Assembly: GCF_003289645.1 (NCBI RefSeq)
Contig: NZ_QLYX01000018.1
Coordinates: forward strand, 94,869 to 158,868
Direction of reading: 5' to 3'
From: Actinomadura craniellae
GTDB taxonomy: Bacteria > Actinomycetota > Actinomycetes > Streptosporangiales > Streptosporangiaceae
DNA length: 64,000 bases
Made by a program: the position numbers and the translations under genes. A model generated the notes under the pieces. That model searched no databases, was not told the DNA's origin, and saw nothing but the letters and a program-made list of their open reading frames with translations. Positions 25,521 to 34,466 of the stretch are shown here, piece by piece. Each line of letters opens with the position of its first letter. Position 1 is the stretch's first letter.

Positions 25521-25679
25521 GCCGAACCGGCCGGACTGGGCATCCCGGCCGGACCGGGCTGACCGGGCTGACCAGGCGGACCGGGCGGACCGGGCGGACC
25601 AAGCGTCCCTGCCGAACCGGGCGGACCGGGCGTCCCTGCCGAACCGGCCGCCTCGGCCGAACTGGCCGGACCGGGACGG
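25521..25679. repeat. Degenerate 9-bp tandem repeat tract
   Basis: Repeats of GGACCGGGC and variants (GACCGGGCT, GAACCGGCC), including two copies of GCGTCCCTGCCGAACCGG. It lies between the end of the methyltransferase gene and a gene on the other strand. It resembles a slipped GC-rich spacer rather than a coding repeat or CRISPR. Confidence 0.7.
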
Positions 25680-26057
25680 TCAACCGCGGTCGTCGGGCGG
25701 AGGGAGGGCGAACGGGTCCTCGGCCGGGAAGCAGCCGTAGTCCTGCAACGGCCTGGGGTCGTCGAGCACGATCTGCTGGAGTTCGCCGGCCGGGGACAGG
25801 CCGTCGGGGCGATCCGGCACCCGCCGGCCCGGCAGCGGCCCGCCCCGGCCGATCATCATGTCCGGCGCGTCGTCCGCGAGCCGGCCGAACCGGTCCAGCA
25901 GGACGTGCACGGCGTCGTAGACGTCGCGGACGGTCTCGGCCGCGCTCTCCTCGGTGGCATCCGGGTGCAGGTCGCGGTACGCCTGGCGGGCCGTGGCGAG
26001 GAAACGCTCCGGATCGACGATCACCACGTCCCGGCGCGTCCGGACGCTGATGGTCAT
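25680..26057 (-). CDS. Hypothetical soluble protein
   Basis: At least 125 residues from the ATG at 26057 (MTISVRTRRDVVIVDPERFL). It continues with ARQAYRDLHPDATEESAAET and VYDAVHVLLDRFGRL, an amphipathic helical part, and ends in a Pro-rich tail (FALPPPDDRG). The frame stays open upstream to about 26207, and the start is uncertain because no well-spaced ribosome binding site precedes the ATG. No family recognised, and its partners are unclear. Confidence 0.55.
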   Translation of the reverse strand: MTISVRTRRDVVIVDPERFLATARQAYRDLHPDATEESAAETVRDVYDAVHVLLDRFGRLADDAPDMMIGRGGPLPGRRVPDRPDGLSPAGELQQIVLDDPRPLQDYGCFPAEDPFALPPPDDRG

Positions 26058-26255
26058 GCCCTCTGCCGGAACCGCGGTCTCGTCCACCGGACGAAGGTAC
26101 TCCGTCTCCCTTCCCACGGCCACGGGGCGGCCGGGGGGCACCGGCCGCCCCGCTCCGCCGGCCGGGGTCGGGACGGTGCACCGTCCCGGCCCCGGCCGAA
26201 CCCGCATGGGACGGTGACCCGACCTCCGCCATGCAGGTGCTTCGTGGGGTCGTTC

Positions 26256-27884
26256 TCAGAAGACGCGGCCGATGTCCTGGCGGACGATGGTGGCCATGCT
26301 GTGCTCGGCCAGGGCCGCGATGGTCATGGACGGGTTGCAGGCGCCGGTGGAGCCCGGGATCCGGGCGCCGTCCAGCACGTACAGCCCGCGGTGGCCCAGG
26401 ACCCGGCCGAAGCGGTCCACCGCACCGCCCATCGGCACCCCGCCCAGCGCGTGCCAGGTGGAGTTCTCCCGCGCGTTCGTGTCGATCATCTGGCCGCCGC
26501 CGACCCGGACGAACTCGTCCATCCGGGCGCGGATCAGCGCCTGGAGTTCGGCGTCGCCCGAGGCCGGCCAGGTGAGCTGGGCGTCGTCCTTGGCCGCGTC
26601 GTAGGTCCAGGTGCCGGCGGGCTGGTTGATGCCGAAGCCGACGACGACCATCGCCTTGATGCCGGGCGGCAGCAGGGGCGACCCGGCGTGGATGATGGTG
26701 AGCGGGATCGAGCTGTCGGGGTCGCGGCCGCCGACGCAGGCCGGGCCGCCCTGCGGGAAGCCCGGCTCGCCGTTCATCTGGACCCACTGGTAGATGCGGT
26801 CGCCGTTGTTGCCCCACTGGGTACCGATGGCGTCGGGCAGGTTCGGGATGAGGTTCTTGCCCTTGGCCTTGACCATGAGCCGGGTGGTGCCCGGGGAGCC
26901 GGCGTTGAGGAACACCGCGTCCGCGACGATCCGCTTGCGTTCCTGGAGGACACCGTCGGTGTCGATCCGGTCCACGTGGACGACCCAGCGCCGGAGCAGG
27001 TCCATCGAGATGTCCCGCACCACGTGCAGGGTCTCCACCCGGACCCGCCCGGTGGCCTGCGCGGCGGCCAGGTAGGTGACGTCGATGGAGTGCTTGCCGC
27101 CGTTGTTGACGCCGAACGCCAGGTCGCTGGTGATGTAGGTCGGCTCGTACCGGCCCGCCAGCTCGCCGCGGACGAAGCTCCAGTCGATGGGCAGCGGCAC
27201 CTTGAAGGTCTCCAGGCCCGCCTGCGGCGCCACGTCCATGAACAGCCGGGACGACTTGTAGGGGTCGGTGGCGAGGATGTCGTCGGGAATGGTGGTGATC
27301 TTCAGCATCTGGGCGACGGTGGGGTAGGCCCACCGGTTCAGTTCCGCGTAGTCGCCCGCCATCATCGGGATGGACTGGGCGAAGTACTCCGCGGTGGGCT
27401 GCAAGGTCATCCCGTGGTACATCAGCGACCCGCCGCCGACCGCGGCACCGCAGTTGATCGTCATGCCCTGCCCTTTCAGGGTCTCGATCAGTCCCGTGTA
27501 GGGCTCCCACGTCCCGGGGATGCCCGGGAGGCCGCTGCGGTCGGACAGCCAGGTCGAGCGGCGGTCCACGTTGGCGATGCGGGGGAAGGTCGTGGCGTTG
27601 GGGCCGGTCGGCCAGCGCAGGCCGCGCTCCAGGACCAGCGTCCGCACCCCGGCGCGGGCCAGCCGCAGCGCGGTCACGCCGCCGCCGAAGCCGGTGCCGA
27701 TGACGACGGCCCGCTCGCGCTGCTCGATCGTGCGGACCCGGGCCGGGGCCGGGCTCGGCGCGGCGTGCGCGGCTCCGCCGGAGCCGAGCGCGGCACCGAG
27801 CCCGCCGAGGGCGGCGGCACCGAGCACCTTCCGGCGGCCGACGCCGGGTGCGGAAGCGGGGTGGGGGGAGGTGTTGTCGGACAT
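26256..27884 (-). CDS. Tat-exported GMC oxidoreductase, cholesterol-oxidase-like
   Basis: A 542-residue flavoenzyme. The signal has the twin-arginine motif GRRKVLGAAALGG followed by AAHA, so it is folded and exported with FAD. The dinucleotide fold is AVVIGTGFGGGVTALRLARA near residue 60. Active-site regions match class I cholesterol oxidases: NCGAAVGGGSLMYHGMTLQP, the NSTWHALGG segment with the catalytic His, and STGACNPSMTIAALAEHS with the Asn. It should oxidise a 3-beta-hydroxysteroid or similar alcohol with O2, giving H2O2. The ATG is supported by TTGGAG eight bases upstream. Substrate is inferred from the family. Confidence 0.85.
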   Translation of the reverse strand: MSDNTSPHPASAPGVGRRKVLGAAALGGLGAALGSGGAAHAAPSPAPARVRTIEQRERAVVIGTGFGGGVTALRLARAGVRTLVLERGLRWPTGPNATTFPRIANVDRRSTWLSDRSGLPGIPGTWEPYTGLIETLKGQGMTINCGAAVGGGSLMYHGMTLQPTAEYFAQSIPMMAGDYAELNRWAYPTVAQMLKITTIPDDILATDPYKSSRLFMDVAPQAGLETFKVPLPIDWSFVRGELAGRYEPTYITSDLAFGVNNGGKHSIDVTYLAAAQATGRVRVETLHVVRDISMDLLRRWVVHVDRIDTDGVLQERKRIVADAVFLNAGSPGTTRLMVKAKGKNLIPNLPDAIGTQWGNNGDRIYQWVQMNGEPGFPQGGPACVGGRDPDSSIPLTIIHAGSPLLPPGIKAMVVVGFGINQPAGTWTYDAAKDDAQLTWPASGDAELQALIRARMDEFVRVGGGQMIDTNARENSTWHALGGVPMGGAVDRFGRVLGHRGLYVLDGARIPGSTGACNPSMTIAALAEHSMATIVRQDIGRVF

Positions 27885-28407
27885 GGCGGGCTCCAAATCA
27901 TCCGTCGCAGGCCGGGCCCGGCGACCTCGGGGGCACGAGGCGGGAGCACCGGGACGGGCCGTGCGGGGGGTGGGGACGGGAGCAGAGGCCGCTGACCAGG
28001 AACGGAATGACGCCAACTCTCGCGATAGTCAAATTCTCGTTGACAAAGGCACTCATATCCGTTTCTTGCCAATGACATTCTCCGCCGAGGAACATATGAC
28101 TCGCATCACGGGTCGGCAAGCCCCTGGTTCCTGCCGCACCTCAGCACTCACCCCGGCAGAACTGTCACGAACGGACAACCAAAAAAGCCCCTCAGCGCCC
28201 CGCTGAGCAGCGAACCCACCAAGATCGGCCGACTTCCCCACCGCCCCGACCAGGCACCCCGGCCCCTCCGAACGGTGTAGCCGAGCACAACCACCAAGCG
28301 GTAAGTCGCGGACCCCGCCCACCCGGTCCCTCGGCACCCGGAAACCCGACCAGCCGCGTGCCACCGACCTCTCCGAACAGAACACCCCGGGCAGCCGCAC
28401 ACATAAG
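27885..28407. other. Gene-free region, possible untranslated RNA
   Basis: More than 500 bases without a convincing coding frame. On the minus strand a well-formed intrinsic terminator (28181-28207) ends a GC-rich stretch of about 200 bases that begins at the long inverted repeat at 28408-28457. The stretch may be a 3' extension of the thioesterase transcript or a separate small RNA. The part from 28010 to 28110 is lower in GC and probably holds the promoter of the GMC gene. Confidence 0.35.
28181..28207 (-). terminator. Intrinsic terminator with T-tract, minus strand
   Basis: On the minus strand a stem CTCAGCG/CGCTGAG with loop GGG is followed by GGGC and six T. Such T-tract terminators are uncommon in this GC-rich window. 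Confidence 0.7.
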
Positions 28408-28457
28408 TGATCGTTGAGGATGGGTGGGGCCAGGGCCCCACCCATCCTCAACGATCA
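28408..28457 (-). terminator. 24-bp perfect inverted repeat with 2-base gap
   Basis: The arms 28408-28431 and 28434-28457 are exact reverse complements (outer end TGATCGTTGAGG, inner end GTGGGGCC) separated by AG. It begins 14 bp after the stop of the thioesterase gene and is its likely terminator. Confidence 0.75.
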
Positions 28458-28470
28458 TGATGGTCAGGGG

Positions 28471-29283
28471 TCAGGGGCGGCCGGTGCTGCTGCGTAGCAG
28501 GACCTCCTGGGCCACCGAGGCGACCAGGGTCCCGTCGGTGGTCCGGATCGAGCCCTGGGCCAGGCCGCGGGCGCCGACGTGGGCGGCGGAGTTCATGTCG
28601 TACAGCAGCCACTGATCGGTCCGGGGCGGCCGGTGGAACCAGAGGGAATGGTCCAGGCTCATCATCGAGTCGTAGCGCACCCGCGACTCCGGCGACCGGG
28701 CCGCGTTCACGACGACGAGGTCCGACAGGTAGGTGAGCAGGCACGCGTGCAGGTCCGGTTCGGTGCCGACGGGCATGGTCACCCGGGCCCAGAACGGGTG
28801 GGTCAGCGGGAACCCGTCGGGGTCGGGGGTGACGACGGGCCGGATCTCGACGGGCGCGTCTTCCCCGAACAGCCAGGGGAACCGGATGGGGTGGAGGTCC
28901 TCCGGCGGCGGCACGGCCGGCGGGGCGGGCGGCTGCCAGTCCTCGCCCGGTTCGGGTTCGTGGAAGGAGGCGACCATCTCGAAGATCGGCTTGCCCTCCT
29001 GCACGGCGGTCACGTGGCGGGTGGAGAAGGCACGCCCGTCCCGGGTCCGGGCGACCTCGAAGCGCACCGGCTCCGCCACCTGGCCGGGGCGGAGGAAGTA
29101 GGAGTGCAGGGAGTGCACGAGCCGGGGTCCGTCGATGGTGCGGCTCGCGGCGCGCAGGGCCTGCGCCGCCACCTGCCCGCCGAAGAGCCGGCCCTGGCTG
29201 AACCCGTCGGGGGCGGCCACGAACAGGTCGCCGTCCCGCTGTTCCAGGTCCAGTGCGGTCCGGAGCGGTGATGTGTCGGTCAC
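28471..29283 (-). CDS. Acyl-CoA thioesterase II (TesB-like), double hot-dog
   Basis: A 270-residue protein of the acyl-CoA thioesterase II family, which hydrolyses acyl-CoA to free acid and CoA. The first hot-dog domain has GRLFGGQVAAQALRAASRTI near residue 30 and LHSYFLRPG; the second has YDSMMSLDHSLWFHRPPRTD and LAQGSIRTTDGTLVASVAQE, with the expected Asp, Thr and Gln of the active site (LDHS, SIRT/QE). The GTG start is chosen because GGGAGGAA lies five bases upstream. It is a single gene between a putative terminator and the stressosome operon. Confidence 0.88.
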   Translation of the reverse strand: MTDTSPLRTALDLEQRDGDLFVAAPDGFSQGRLFGGQVAAQALRAASRTIDGPRLVHSLHSYFLRPGQVAEPVRFEVARTRDGRAFSTRHVTAVQEGKPIFEMVASFHEPEPGEDWQPPAPPAVPPPEDLHPIRFPWLFGEDAPVEIRPVVTPDPDGFPLTHPFWARVTMPVGTEPDLHACLLTYLSDLVVVNAARSPESRVRYDSMMSLDHSLWFHRPPRTDQWLLYDMNSAAHVGARGLAQGSIRTTDGTLVASVAQEVLLRSSTGRP

Positions 29284-29399
29284 GGGGTTCCTCCCACCCG
29301 GGCGAACGGGTGGGGCTTCCGACGACCACGACCCGTGCGTTGTACACACGATTTATAACGCACGTGACGACAGGCCGGATGATCTACCCCCGCCGGGGG

Positions 29400-30986
29400 T
29401 CAGGCGTCGCGGCGCAGCGCGATCAGGGCGACGTCGTCCTCGCGGTGGCCGAACTCGGCGATGATCCGGTCGCGGAAGGTCTCCAGGTCGCCCTCGGTCT
29501 CGGTGCACAGCCGGCGCAGGCGTTCCAGGTTGTCGTCGATGGGGATGCCGCGGTCCTCGATGAGGCCGTCGGTGAACAGGACGGCCGTGGCGCCGGGCGG
29601 GATCTCGGTCTCCTCCAGGGCGACCTCGTCCACCGGGAAGCCGAGCAGGATGCCGCCGCCGGCGCCCCACCGGGCCCGCCCCTCGTGCAGGAACAGGACG
29701 GGCAGGTGGCCCGCGCTGGCGACCACGGTGCCGCCGGTGGCGGGGTCCAGGGTCAGCAGGCAGACCGTGGCCGTCTGGTGGGGGTGGTAGCGCTGCATCA
29801 CGCTGTTCATCCGGCGCAGGATCTCGGTGGCGTCCAGGCCCTGGTCGGCGAACGCCCGCAGGGCGTGCCGGAGCTCGCCCATCACCGCCGCGGCCTCCAG
29901 CGAATGCCCCTGGACGTCGCCGATGGCCACCAGCACCCGGCCGTCCAGGTCGAGCATTTCGTAGAAGTCGCCGCCGATCTCGGCGGTCTCGCTGGCGGGC
30001 TCGTACCGGACGGCGACGCTCCAGCCGGGCAGGTCGGGGATGCCCTGAGGGAGCAGGCTGCGCTGCAGGGTGAGCGCGATCGTGTGCTCCTCGGTGTAGT
30101 TGCGCAGCGCCTGCACGGCCAGCGCGAGGGTCTGCGCGAGCTGCTGGAGGATGGTGTACTCCTCCGCGTCGGGGATCCCCCCGGCGGCGACGGCGATGCA
30201 GGTCGGCGGGCGGCCGGGCTTCGTCCGGGTCAGGACGGCGCACGCGTCGTGGCTGGTGAGCTTGTCCGGCTGGAACTCCCGCCACCGCGCGTCGGGGACG
30301 ACGCCGCTGACGGTTCCGGCCGCGTCGCCGTCCATGCCGAGGGCTGCGCCGATGCGGGCGAGCACGTCGGGGGCGAGCGTGGAGATCACCGGCTCGTCGT
30401 CGGCCGACAGGACGGTGGCGCGGCGCGGCGGGCCGTTCGGCGGGGCGATGTAGGCACCGGCCGGCACGGCGAAGATCTCCGCGGCCGACTGGGCGGCGAT
30501 CGCGGCCAGCTCGTCGAAGCTGGTCGCGGAGTTGATCGCCAGGGTGGCCCGGGCCAGGGCGGCCATCCGGCCGGCGAGCTGCTCGGCGCGGCGGCGGGCC
30601 CGGTAGTAGCGCAGGACGGCGTCGACGGTGGCGATGAACTCGCCCGGGTCGATCGGGTCGGTGATGTAGGCGTCGGCGCCCTGCCGCAGGCCGTGGGTGC
30701 GGTCGGTCACCGCGGTCGCCGACGCCGAGATGTGGATGACCGGCAGCGAGCCGGTCTCGGGACCGGCCTTGATCTGCTCGCAGACCTCGAACCCGCTCAT
30801 GTCGGGCAGCCGGACGTCGAGGATGACCAGGTCGACCGCGTGCTCGGCCAGCCGCTCCCAGGTCTCGGCCCCCGACGCCGCCTCCACCACGGTGTGCCCG
30901 GCCCGGCGCAGCCAGCTGCTGATGATGTAGCGCTTGGTCGCGGTGTCGTCGACCACGAGGGTGGTGACGCCGGCGTGTTCAGGCAC
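29400..30986 (-). CDS. Response regulator with GAF-like and PP2C (SpoIIE-type) phosphatase domains
   Basis: A 528-residue protein. The receiver domain (1-125) has the acidic pair VVDDTATKR, the phospho-acceptor in LVILDVRLPDMSG, and a Pro in place of the usual switch Lys-Pro region (YITDPIDPGEF, with Asp replacing Lys). A GAF-like sensor follows (about 150-310). The C-terminal PP2C domain (about 320-525) has EIGGDFYEMLDLDGRVLVAI with the metal Asp residues and VLFTDGLIEDR. It would dephosphorylate an anti-anti-sigma protein under control of the upstream kinase. GTG start with GAGAGGAAG upstream; it overlaps the kinase gene by 8 bp and is the last gene of the stressosome operon. Confidence 0.88.
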   Translation of the reverse strand: MPEHAGVTTLVVDDTATKRYIISSWLRRAGHTVVEAASGAETWERLAEHAVDLVILDVRLPDMSGFEVCEQIKAGPETGSLPVIHISASATAVTDRTHGLRQGADAYITDPIDPGEFIATVDAVLRYYRARRRAEQLAGRMAALARATLAINSATSFDELAAIAAQSAAEIFAVPAGAYIAPPNGPPRRATVLSADDEPVISTLAPDVLARIGAALGMDGDAAGTVSGVVPDARWREFQPDKLTSHDACAVLTRTKPGRPPTCIAVAAGGIPDAEEYTILQQLAQTLALAVQALRNYTEEHTIALTLQRSLLPQGIPDLPGWSVAVRYEPASETAEIGGDFYEMLDLDGRVLVAIGDVQGHSLEAAAVMGELRHALRAFADQGLDATEILRRMNSVMQRYHPHQTATVCLLTLDPATGGTVVASAGHLPVLFLHEGRARWGAGGGILLGFPVDEVALEETEIPPGATAVLFTDGLIEDRGIPIDDNLERLRRLCTETEGDLETFRDRIIAEFGHREDDVALIALRRDA

Positions 30987-32679
30987 CGGTGCTTCCTCTC
31001 CCGGCCCGGCGGATCGCGTCCGCCAGGATAGGCCAGGTCAGCCGGGCCTTGTCCACCCACGCCCCGGCCCGGTCGAGCCGGGGGTCGGCGAGGGCGGCCG
31101 GGTCGATCGCGGTGACCAGCACGACCGGGATGCCGGGGGCGAGCCCGTCCAGCACGTCCATCCCGTCGCCCTCCGGCATGCGCAGGTCGAGCAGCACCAG
31201 GTCGGGGGCGTCCCCGGCGGCCAGTTCCAGCGCCGCGAAGCCGCCCGCCGCCTCGCTGAGCCGGTCGCTCACCGGCCCGACCAGCTCGCGCAGCGCCGCC
31301 CGCTGCCCGGCCTCGTCGTCCACGATGAGGACGTGCCCCAGGCCCGACACCTCCGCCGGGACGGGCAGCCGGAGCGTCACCGTCGTGCCCTCGCCCGGGG
31401 CGGAGACCAGGTCGAGGTCGCCGCCGAGCGCCTCCGCCAGCCGGCGCGCGTACGGCAGGCCCAGCCCGGTGCCGGTGGTGGCGCGGCCGGGCACCCGGTA
31501 GAACTCCTCGAACACCAGCGCCTGGTGCTCGGGGGCGATGCCGGCGCCGGTGTCGGTGACGGCGAAGCAGGCCATCCGGTCCTCGGTGCGGGTGGTCAGC
31601 CGCACCTCGCCCTCGGTGGTGAACTTCAGCCCGTTGGCGAGCAGGTTACGCAGGATCCGGGTGAGCATGACCTCGTCGCTGACCAGCGTCTCCGGCCCCG
31701 CGGAGCCGTCCAGGAGGAGGGTCAGGCCGGTCTGCGCGGCCACCGGGGCGAGCTCGTCGGACAGGCCGGCCAGCAGCCGCGGCACGTCCACCACGCCGAG
31801 TTCCGGCTGCAACCGGCCGCCCTCGGCGCGGGCCATGTCCAGCAGCTCGTTGACCAGGGCCAGCAGGGTCTGCCCGGAGTCGCCGATCAGGGTGATCTGG
31901 TGCCGCTGCTCCTCGCCGAGCGGGTCGGCGCCCTCGTCGAGCAGCAGCCGGACGAGGCCGATCACCGAGTTGATCGGGGTGCGCAGCTCGTGGCTGACCG
32001 TCGCCCAGAACCGCTTCCGGGCCTCGCCCGCCGCACGGAGCTGGTCGGACTTCTCCTCCAGCTCGGCGTTGAGCGCGACGACGCCCAGGTTGGTCTCCTC
32101 CAGCTCGGCCGAGAGCTGGGTGTAGAGGGCCAGCACGCCGGCGTTGGTCTCCTCCAGCTCGGCGTTGAGCGAGCGCAGCTCGTCGCTCTGCCGGCGCAAC
32201 CCCTCCAGGGTCTCGACGAGCTCGGCGTTCTGCTGGCGCAGCTCCTCGACCGCGGTGACCGGCGCGAGGTGCGCCAGCCGCTCCCGGGTCGCGCCCAGGT
32301 CCGCGCGGGCCGGGACCGGGCCGGACGGCAGCCGCTTGCGCAGCCGGACGACGACCCGGTCCCCCTCCCTGGTCCGGTCCACCGTGTCCATCAGGCGCGC
32401 GGCGGCGTCCAGGCCGGTGGCGGGCGGCTCGCCGCTCTCGTGCGGGTGGCTCATCTCCAGCAGCAGCGCCTCGCCCGCGGCGCCGTCGAGGACGAACCGG
32501 ACGGCGACCTCGCCCGCCTGCGCGAACAGCTCCCGCCCCACCTCGCTGAGCGCGGTGGCCACCCGCACCTGGTCCTGGGTGTCGAGCCCCGCCGCGGCGG
32601 CGGCCTCGCGGCCGACCCGCCGGACGGTGAAGATGTCCTCCTCGCCGCGGATCTCCGTCGCGAGCAGCTCGTCACCCAT
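30979..32679 (-). CDS. Hybrid histidine kinase with RsbT-like N-terminus
   Basis: A 566-residue cytosolic protein. Residues 1-90 (FTVRRVGREAAAAAGLDTQD, then VATALSEVGRELF) resemble the front half of RsbT/RsbW kinases. A coiled coil follows, rich in LNAELEETN and QNAELVETLEGL (about 140-240). The HisKA H-box is ATVSHELRTPINSVIG; the HATPase has LRNLLANGLKF, DTGAGI and GTGLGLPYARRLAEALGG. A C-terminal receiver has LIVDDEAGQ and LVLLDLRMPEGDGMD. No membrane segment. It overlaps the phosphatase gene upstream (8 bp) and the response regulator gene downstream (8 bp), and would feed stressosome signals to the REC-GAF-PP2C protein. Confidence 0.88.
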   Translation of the reverse strand: MGDELLATEIRGEEDIFTVRRVGREAAAAAGLDTQDQVRVATALSEVGRELFAQAGEVAVRFVLDGAAGEALLLEMSHPHESGEPPATGLDAAARLMDTVDRTREGDRVVVRLRKRLPSGPVPARADLGATRERLAHLAPVTAVEELRQQNAELVETLEGLRRQSDELRSLNAELEETNAGVLALYTQLSAELEETNLGVVALNAELEEKSDQLRAAGEARKRFWATVSHELRTPINSVIGLVRLLLDEGADPLGEEQRHQITLIGDSGQTLLALVNELLDMARAEGGRLQPELGVVDVPRLLAGLSDELAPVAAQTGLTLLLDGSAGPETLVSDEVMLTRILRNLLANGLKFTTEGEVRLTTRTEDRMACFAVTDTGAGIAPEHQALVFEEFYRVPGRATTGTGLGLPYARRLAEALGGDLDLVSAPGEGTTVTLRLPVPAEVSGLGHVLIVDDEAGQRAALRELVGPVSDRLSEAAGGFAALELAAGDAPDLVLLDLRMPEGDGMDVLDGLAPGIPVVLVTAIDPAALADPRLDRAGAWVDKARLTWPILADAIRRAGRGSTGA

Positions 32680-33712
32680 CGTCCACCGCCTTGACCGCAA
32701 GAATCGCGCGATCGTCCCGGCGTACCCCCGCATCGCGCATCAAAGCGCCGGCCGCGACCAGCGGGCCGCGGGAGAACAGGCCGGGGTAGTCGGCGGGCTT
32801 CCACCGGTCGGTCAGCCCGTCGGAGTGCAGCAGGACGGTGGCGCCCGCGGGCAGGGTGTACCGGTGCTCCCGGAACGTCCTGGCCTGGTGGCCCGCGATG
32901 CCCGGGGCGGAGATCATCCCCTGCCGCCCGTCCGGCCGCACGATCCAGCCGGCGACGTTGCCGAGGCCGGCGAAGGCCACCGAGCCGCGCCCGGCGTCGA
33001 TCGCCGCGACCGCGAGCGCGCCGCCCCGGGTGCCGGCCAGGGCGGCGTGCAGCCGGCGCAGGATCGCCTCCGGGCTCGGCCGGCCCGGCAGGTCACGGAA
33101 CGCCCGGACGGCCTCCTCGCTCGCCCGGGCGGCCAGCGGCCCGTGCCCGAGGCCGTCGCACAGCATCGCGTACCCGACGCCCTCGCTGACGCAGAACGCG
33201 AAGCGGTCGCCGCTGACCTCCTCGCCCAGCAGCGGGCGGATCAGCCCGCCGGTCGCGTACCCGCCCTCGGGTTGCGGTTCCAGCGCGAACCGCGCCGTCA
33301 TGACCGTGCCGCGGTCCGGCAGCGAGTGCAGGTCGAACGCGTCGGCCAGCCGCGAGATCGTGCCCAGCCCCACGCCGAGCGTCCCGCCGGTGGTGTGGCC
33401 GTCGCGCAGCGACCGGGAGACGTCGGCCATGCCGGGGCCGGTGTCCATGCACACCAGGTCGAGCGCGACCGAGTCGCCGGTGCGGACGGTGCTCAGCACC
33501 ATCTCGCCCTGGACGGCATGGCGTTGCAGGTTCGTGGCCGCCTCGGTGGCCGCGAGCTGGATCTCCGCCAGCCGCTGCGCGGAGAACCCCAGCGGGGCGG
33601 CGATCGCCGCGGCCTGGCGGCGGGCGCCGGCCGCGGAGCTGGCCTCCTCGATCCGCAGCCAGACGGACTCGCCCGGGGCGGGGCCGGCGGTCCAGCCGGT
33701 CACCGGGTCCAC
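32672..33712 (-). CDS. RsbX-like protein: ATPase domain plus PP2C phosphatase
   Basis: A 346-residue fusion. The first part (about 20-150) is an anti-sigma-type HATPase: EIQLAATEAATNLQRHA (N-box), DTGPGMAD and GTLGVGLGTISRLADAF. The second (160-345) is a PP2C/SpoIIE-type phosphatase with YAMLCDGLGHGPLAA and VLLHSDGLTDRW. In stressosomes RsbX dephosphorylates RsbR and RsbS and resets the complex. The start is GTG inside the end of the RsbT gene (13-bp overlap). Confidence 0.85.
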   Translation of the reverse strand: MDPVTGWTAGPAPGESVWLRIEEASSAAGARRQAAAIAAPLGFSAQRLAEIQLAATEAATNLQRHAVQGEMVLSTVRTGDSVALDLVCMDTGPGMADVSRSLRDGHTTGGTLGVGLGTISRLADAFDLHSLPDRGTVMTARFALEPQPEGGYATGGLIRPLLGEEVSGDRFAFCVSEGVGYAMLCDGLGHGPLAARASEEAVRAFRDLPGRPSPEAILRRLHAALAGTRGGALAVAAIDAGRGSVAFAGLGNVAGWIVRPDGRQGMISAPGIAGHQARTFREHRYTLPAGATVLLHSDGLTDRWKPADYPGLFSRGPLVAAGALMRDAGVRRDDRAILAVKAVDDG

Positions 33713-34107
33713 TTGGTCACCGAGATCCGGGTGCCGGTGCCGGGCTCGGTTTCCAGGTCGAACTCGTCCACCAGCCTGCGGGTGCCCGACAGGCCGAGGC
33801 CCAGCCCGCTGCCGCTGGACCAGCCCTCGGTGAGCGCCAGGTCCACATCGGGAATGCCGGGGCCCTCATCGGTGAAGACGATCTTCACTCCGGTGCGTCC
33901 GGTGGCGGGGTTGGTGACCAGCTCGACCGTGGCCGTGCCGCCGCCCCCGTAGACGAAGGTGTTGCGGGCCAGCTCGCTCGCCGCCGTGACGACCTTCGTC
34001 TGGTCGACCAGCGACATCTTCACCTCGGCGGCCAGGCCGCGGACGACCTGCCGCACCCGCACGACGTCGTCGTTGGAGGTGATGGGGACCTCGGCCGGGG
34101 AGGTCAC
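33700..34107 (-). CDS. rsbT: RsbT-like switch kinase of the stressosome
   Basis: A 135-residue serine kinase of the RsbT type, with the N-box TAASELARNTFVYGGG, the G1 box FTDEGPGIPD and the G2 region SGSGLGLGLSGTRRLVDEFD. RsbT phosphorylates RsbR and RsbS and is then released to activate a downstream phosphatase. It overlaps RsbS by 4 bp and the RsbX-like gene by 13 bp; the order R-S-T-X is that of classical stressosome operons. Confidence 0.9.
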   Translation of the reverse strand: MTSPAEVPITSNDDVVRVRQVVRGLAAEVKMSLVDQTKVVTAASELARNTFVYGGGGTATVELVTNPATGRTGVKIVFTDEGPGIPDVDLALTEGWSSGSGLGLGLSGTRRLVDEFDLETEPGTGTRISVTKWTR

Positions 34108-34466
34108 CGCAGGTCAGCGCCCGAGTCCAGCAGCTTCATGCCGCGCTCCAGGTCCAGTGCGGTGCGCACCCCGCCCAGGGACAGGCCCAGCTCCACCAGG
34201 GTGATCGCCACGGCGGGGCGCATGCCGACCACCACGGTCTCGGCGTCCAGCAGCCGGGACATCGAGGCGATCGTGGCGAACATGCGGCCGATGAAGGAGT
34301 CCACGATCTCGACGGCCGTGATGTCGATGATCACGCCGCGTGCCTGGGTCTGGACGATCCGCTCGGCGAGATCCTCCTGCAGCGCCAGGACCGTCTGGTC
34401 CTGGAGGTCGATCTGGATCGACACCAGCAGGGTGTCCCCGATCTTGAGAATGGGCACCCGCTCCAT
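34104..34466 (-). CDS. rsbS: RsbS-like STAS protein
   Basis: A 120-residue single STAS domain starting MERVPILKIGDTLLVSIQID. The phosphorylation loop is GVIIDITAVEIVDSFIGRMF, with the acceptor Ser in DSF, and a second part AVAITLVELGLSLGGVRTAL. It forms the stressosome core with RsbR. The ATG overlaps the RsbR stop (ATGA) and the gene overlaps RsbT by 4 bp. Confidence 0.9.
   Translation of the reverse strand: MERVPILKIGDTLLVSIQIDLQDQTVLALQEDLAERIVQTQARGVIIDITAVEIVDSFIGRMFATIASMSRLLDAETVVVGMRPAVAITLVELGLSLGGVRTALDLERGMKLLDSGADLR

Noticed and set aside
25521..25679. Possible CRISPR array
   Set aside because: The units are 9 bp, contiguous and degenerate, with no spacers and no cas genes nearby.
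25225..27510. A 761-codon open frame on the minus strand through the 9-bp repeats
   Set aside because: It overlaps the GMC gene in another frame, and its VRPVRP repeats simply translate the tandem tract.
28053..28451. Minus-strand open frames in the gene-free region
   Set aside because: No ribosome binding site, no recognisable protein pattern, and they run through the long inverted repeat and the intrinsic terminator.
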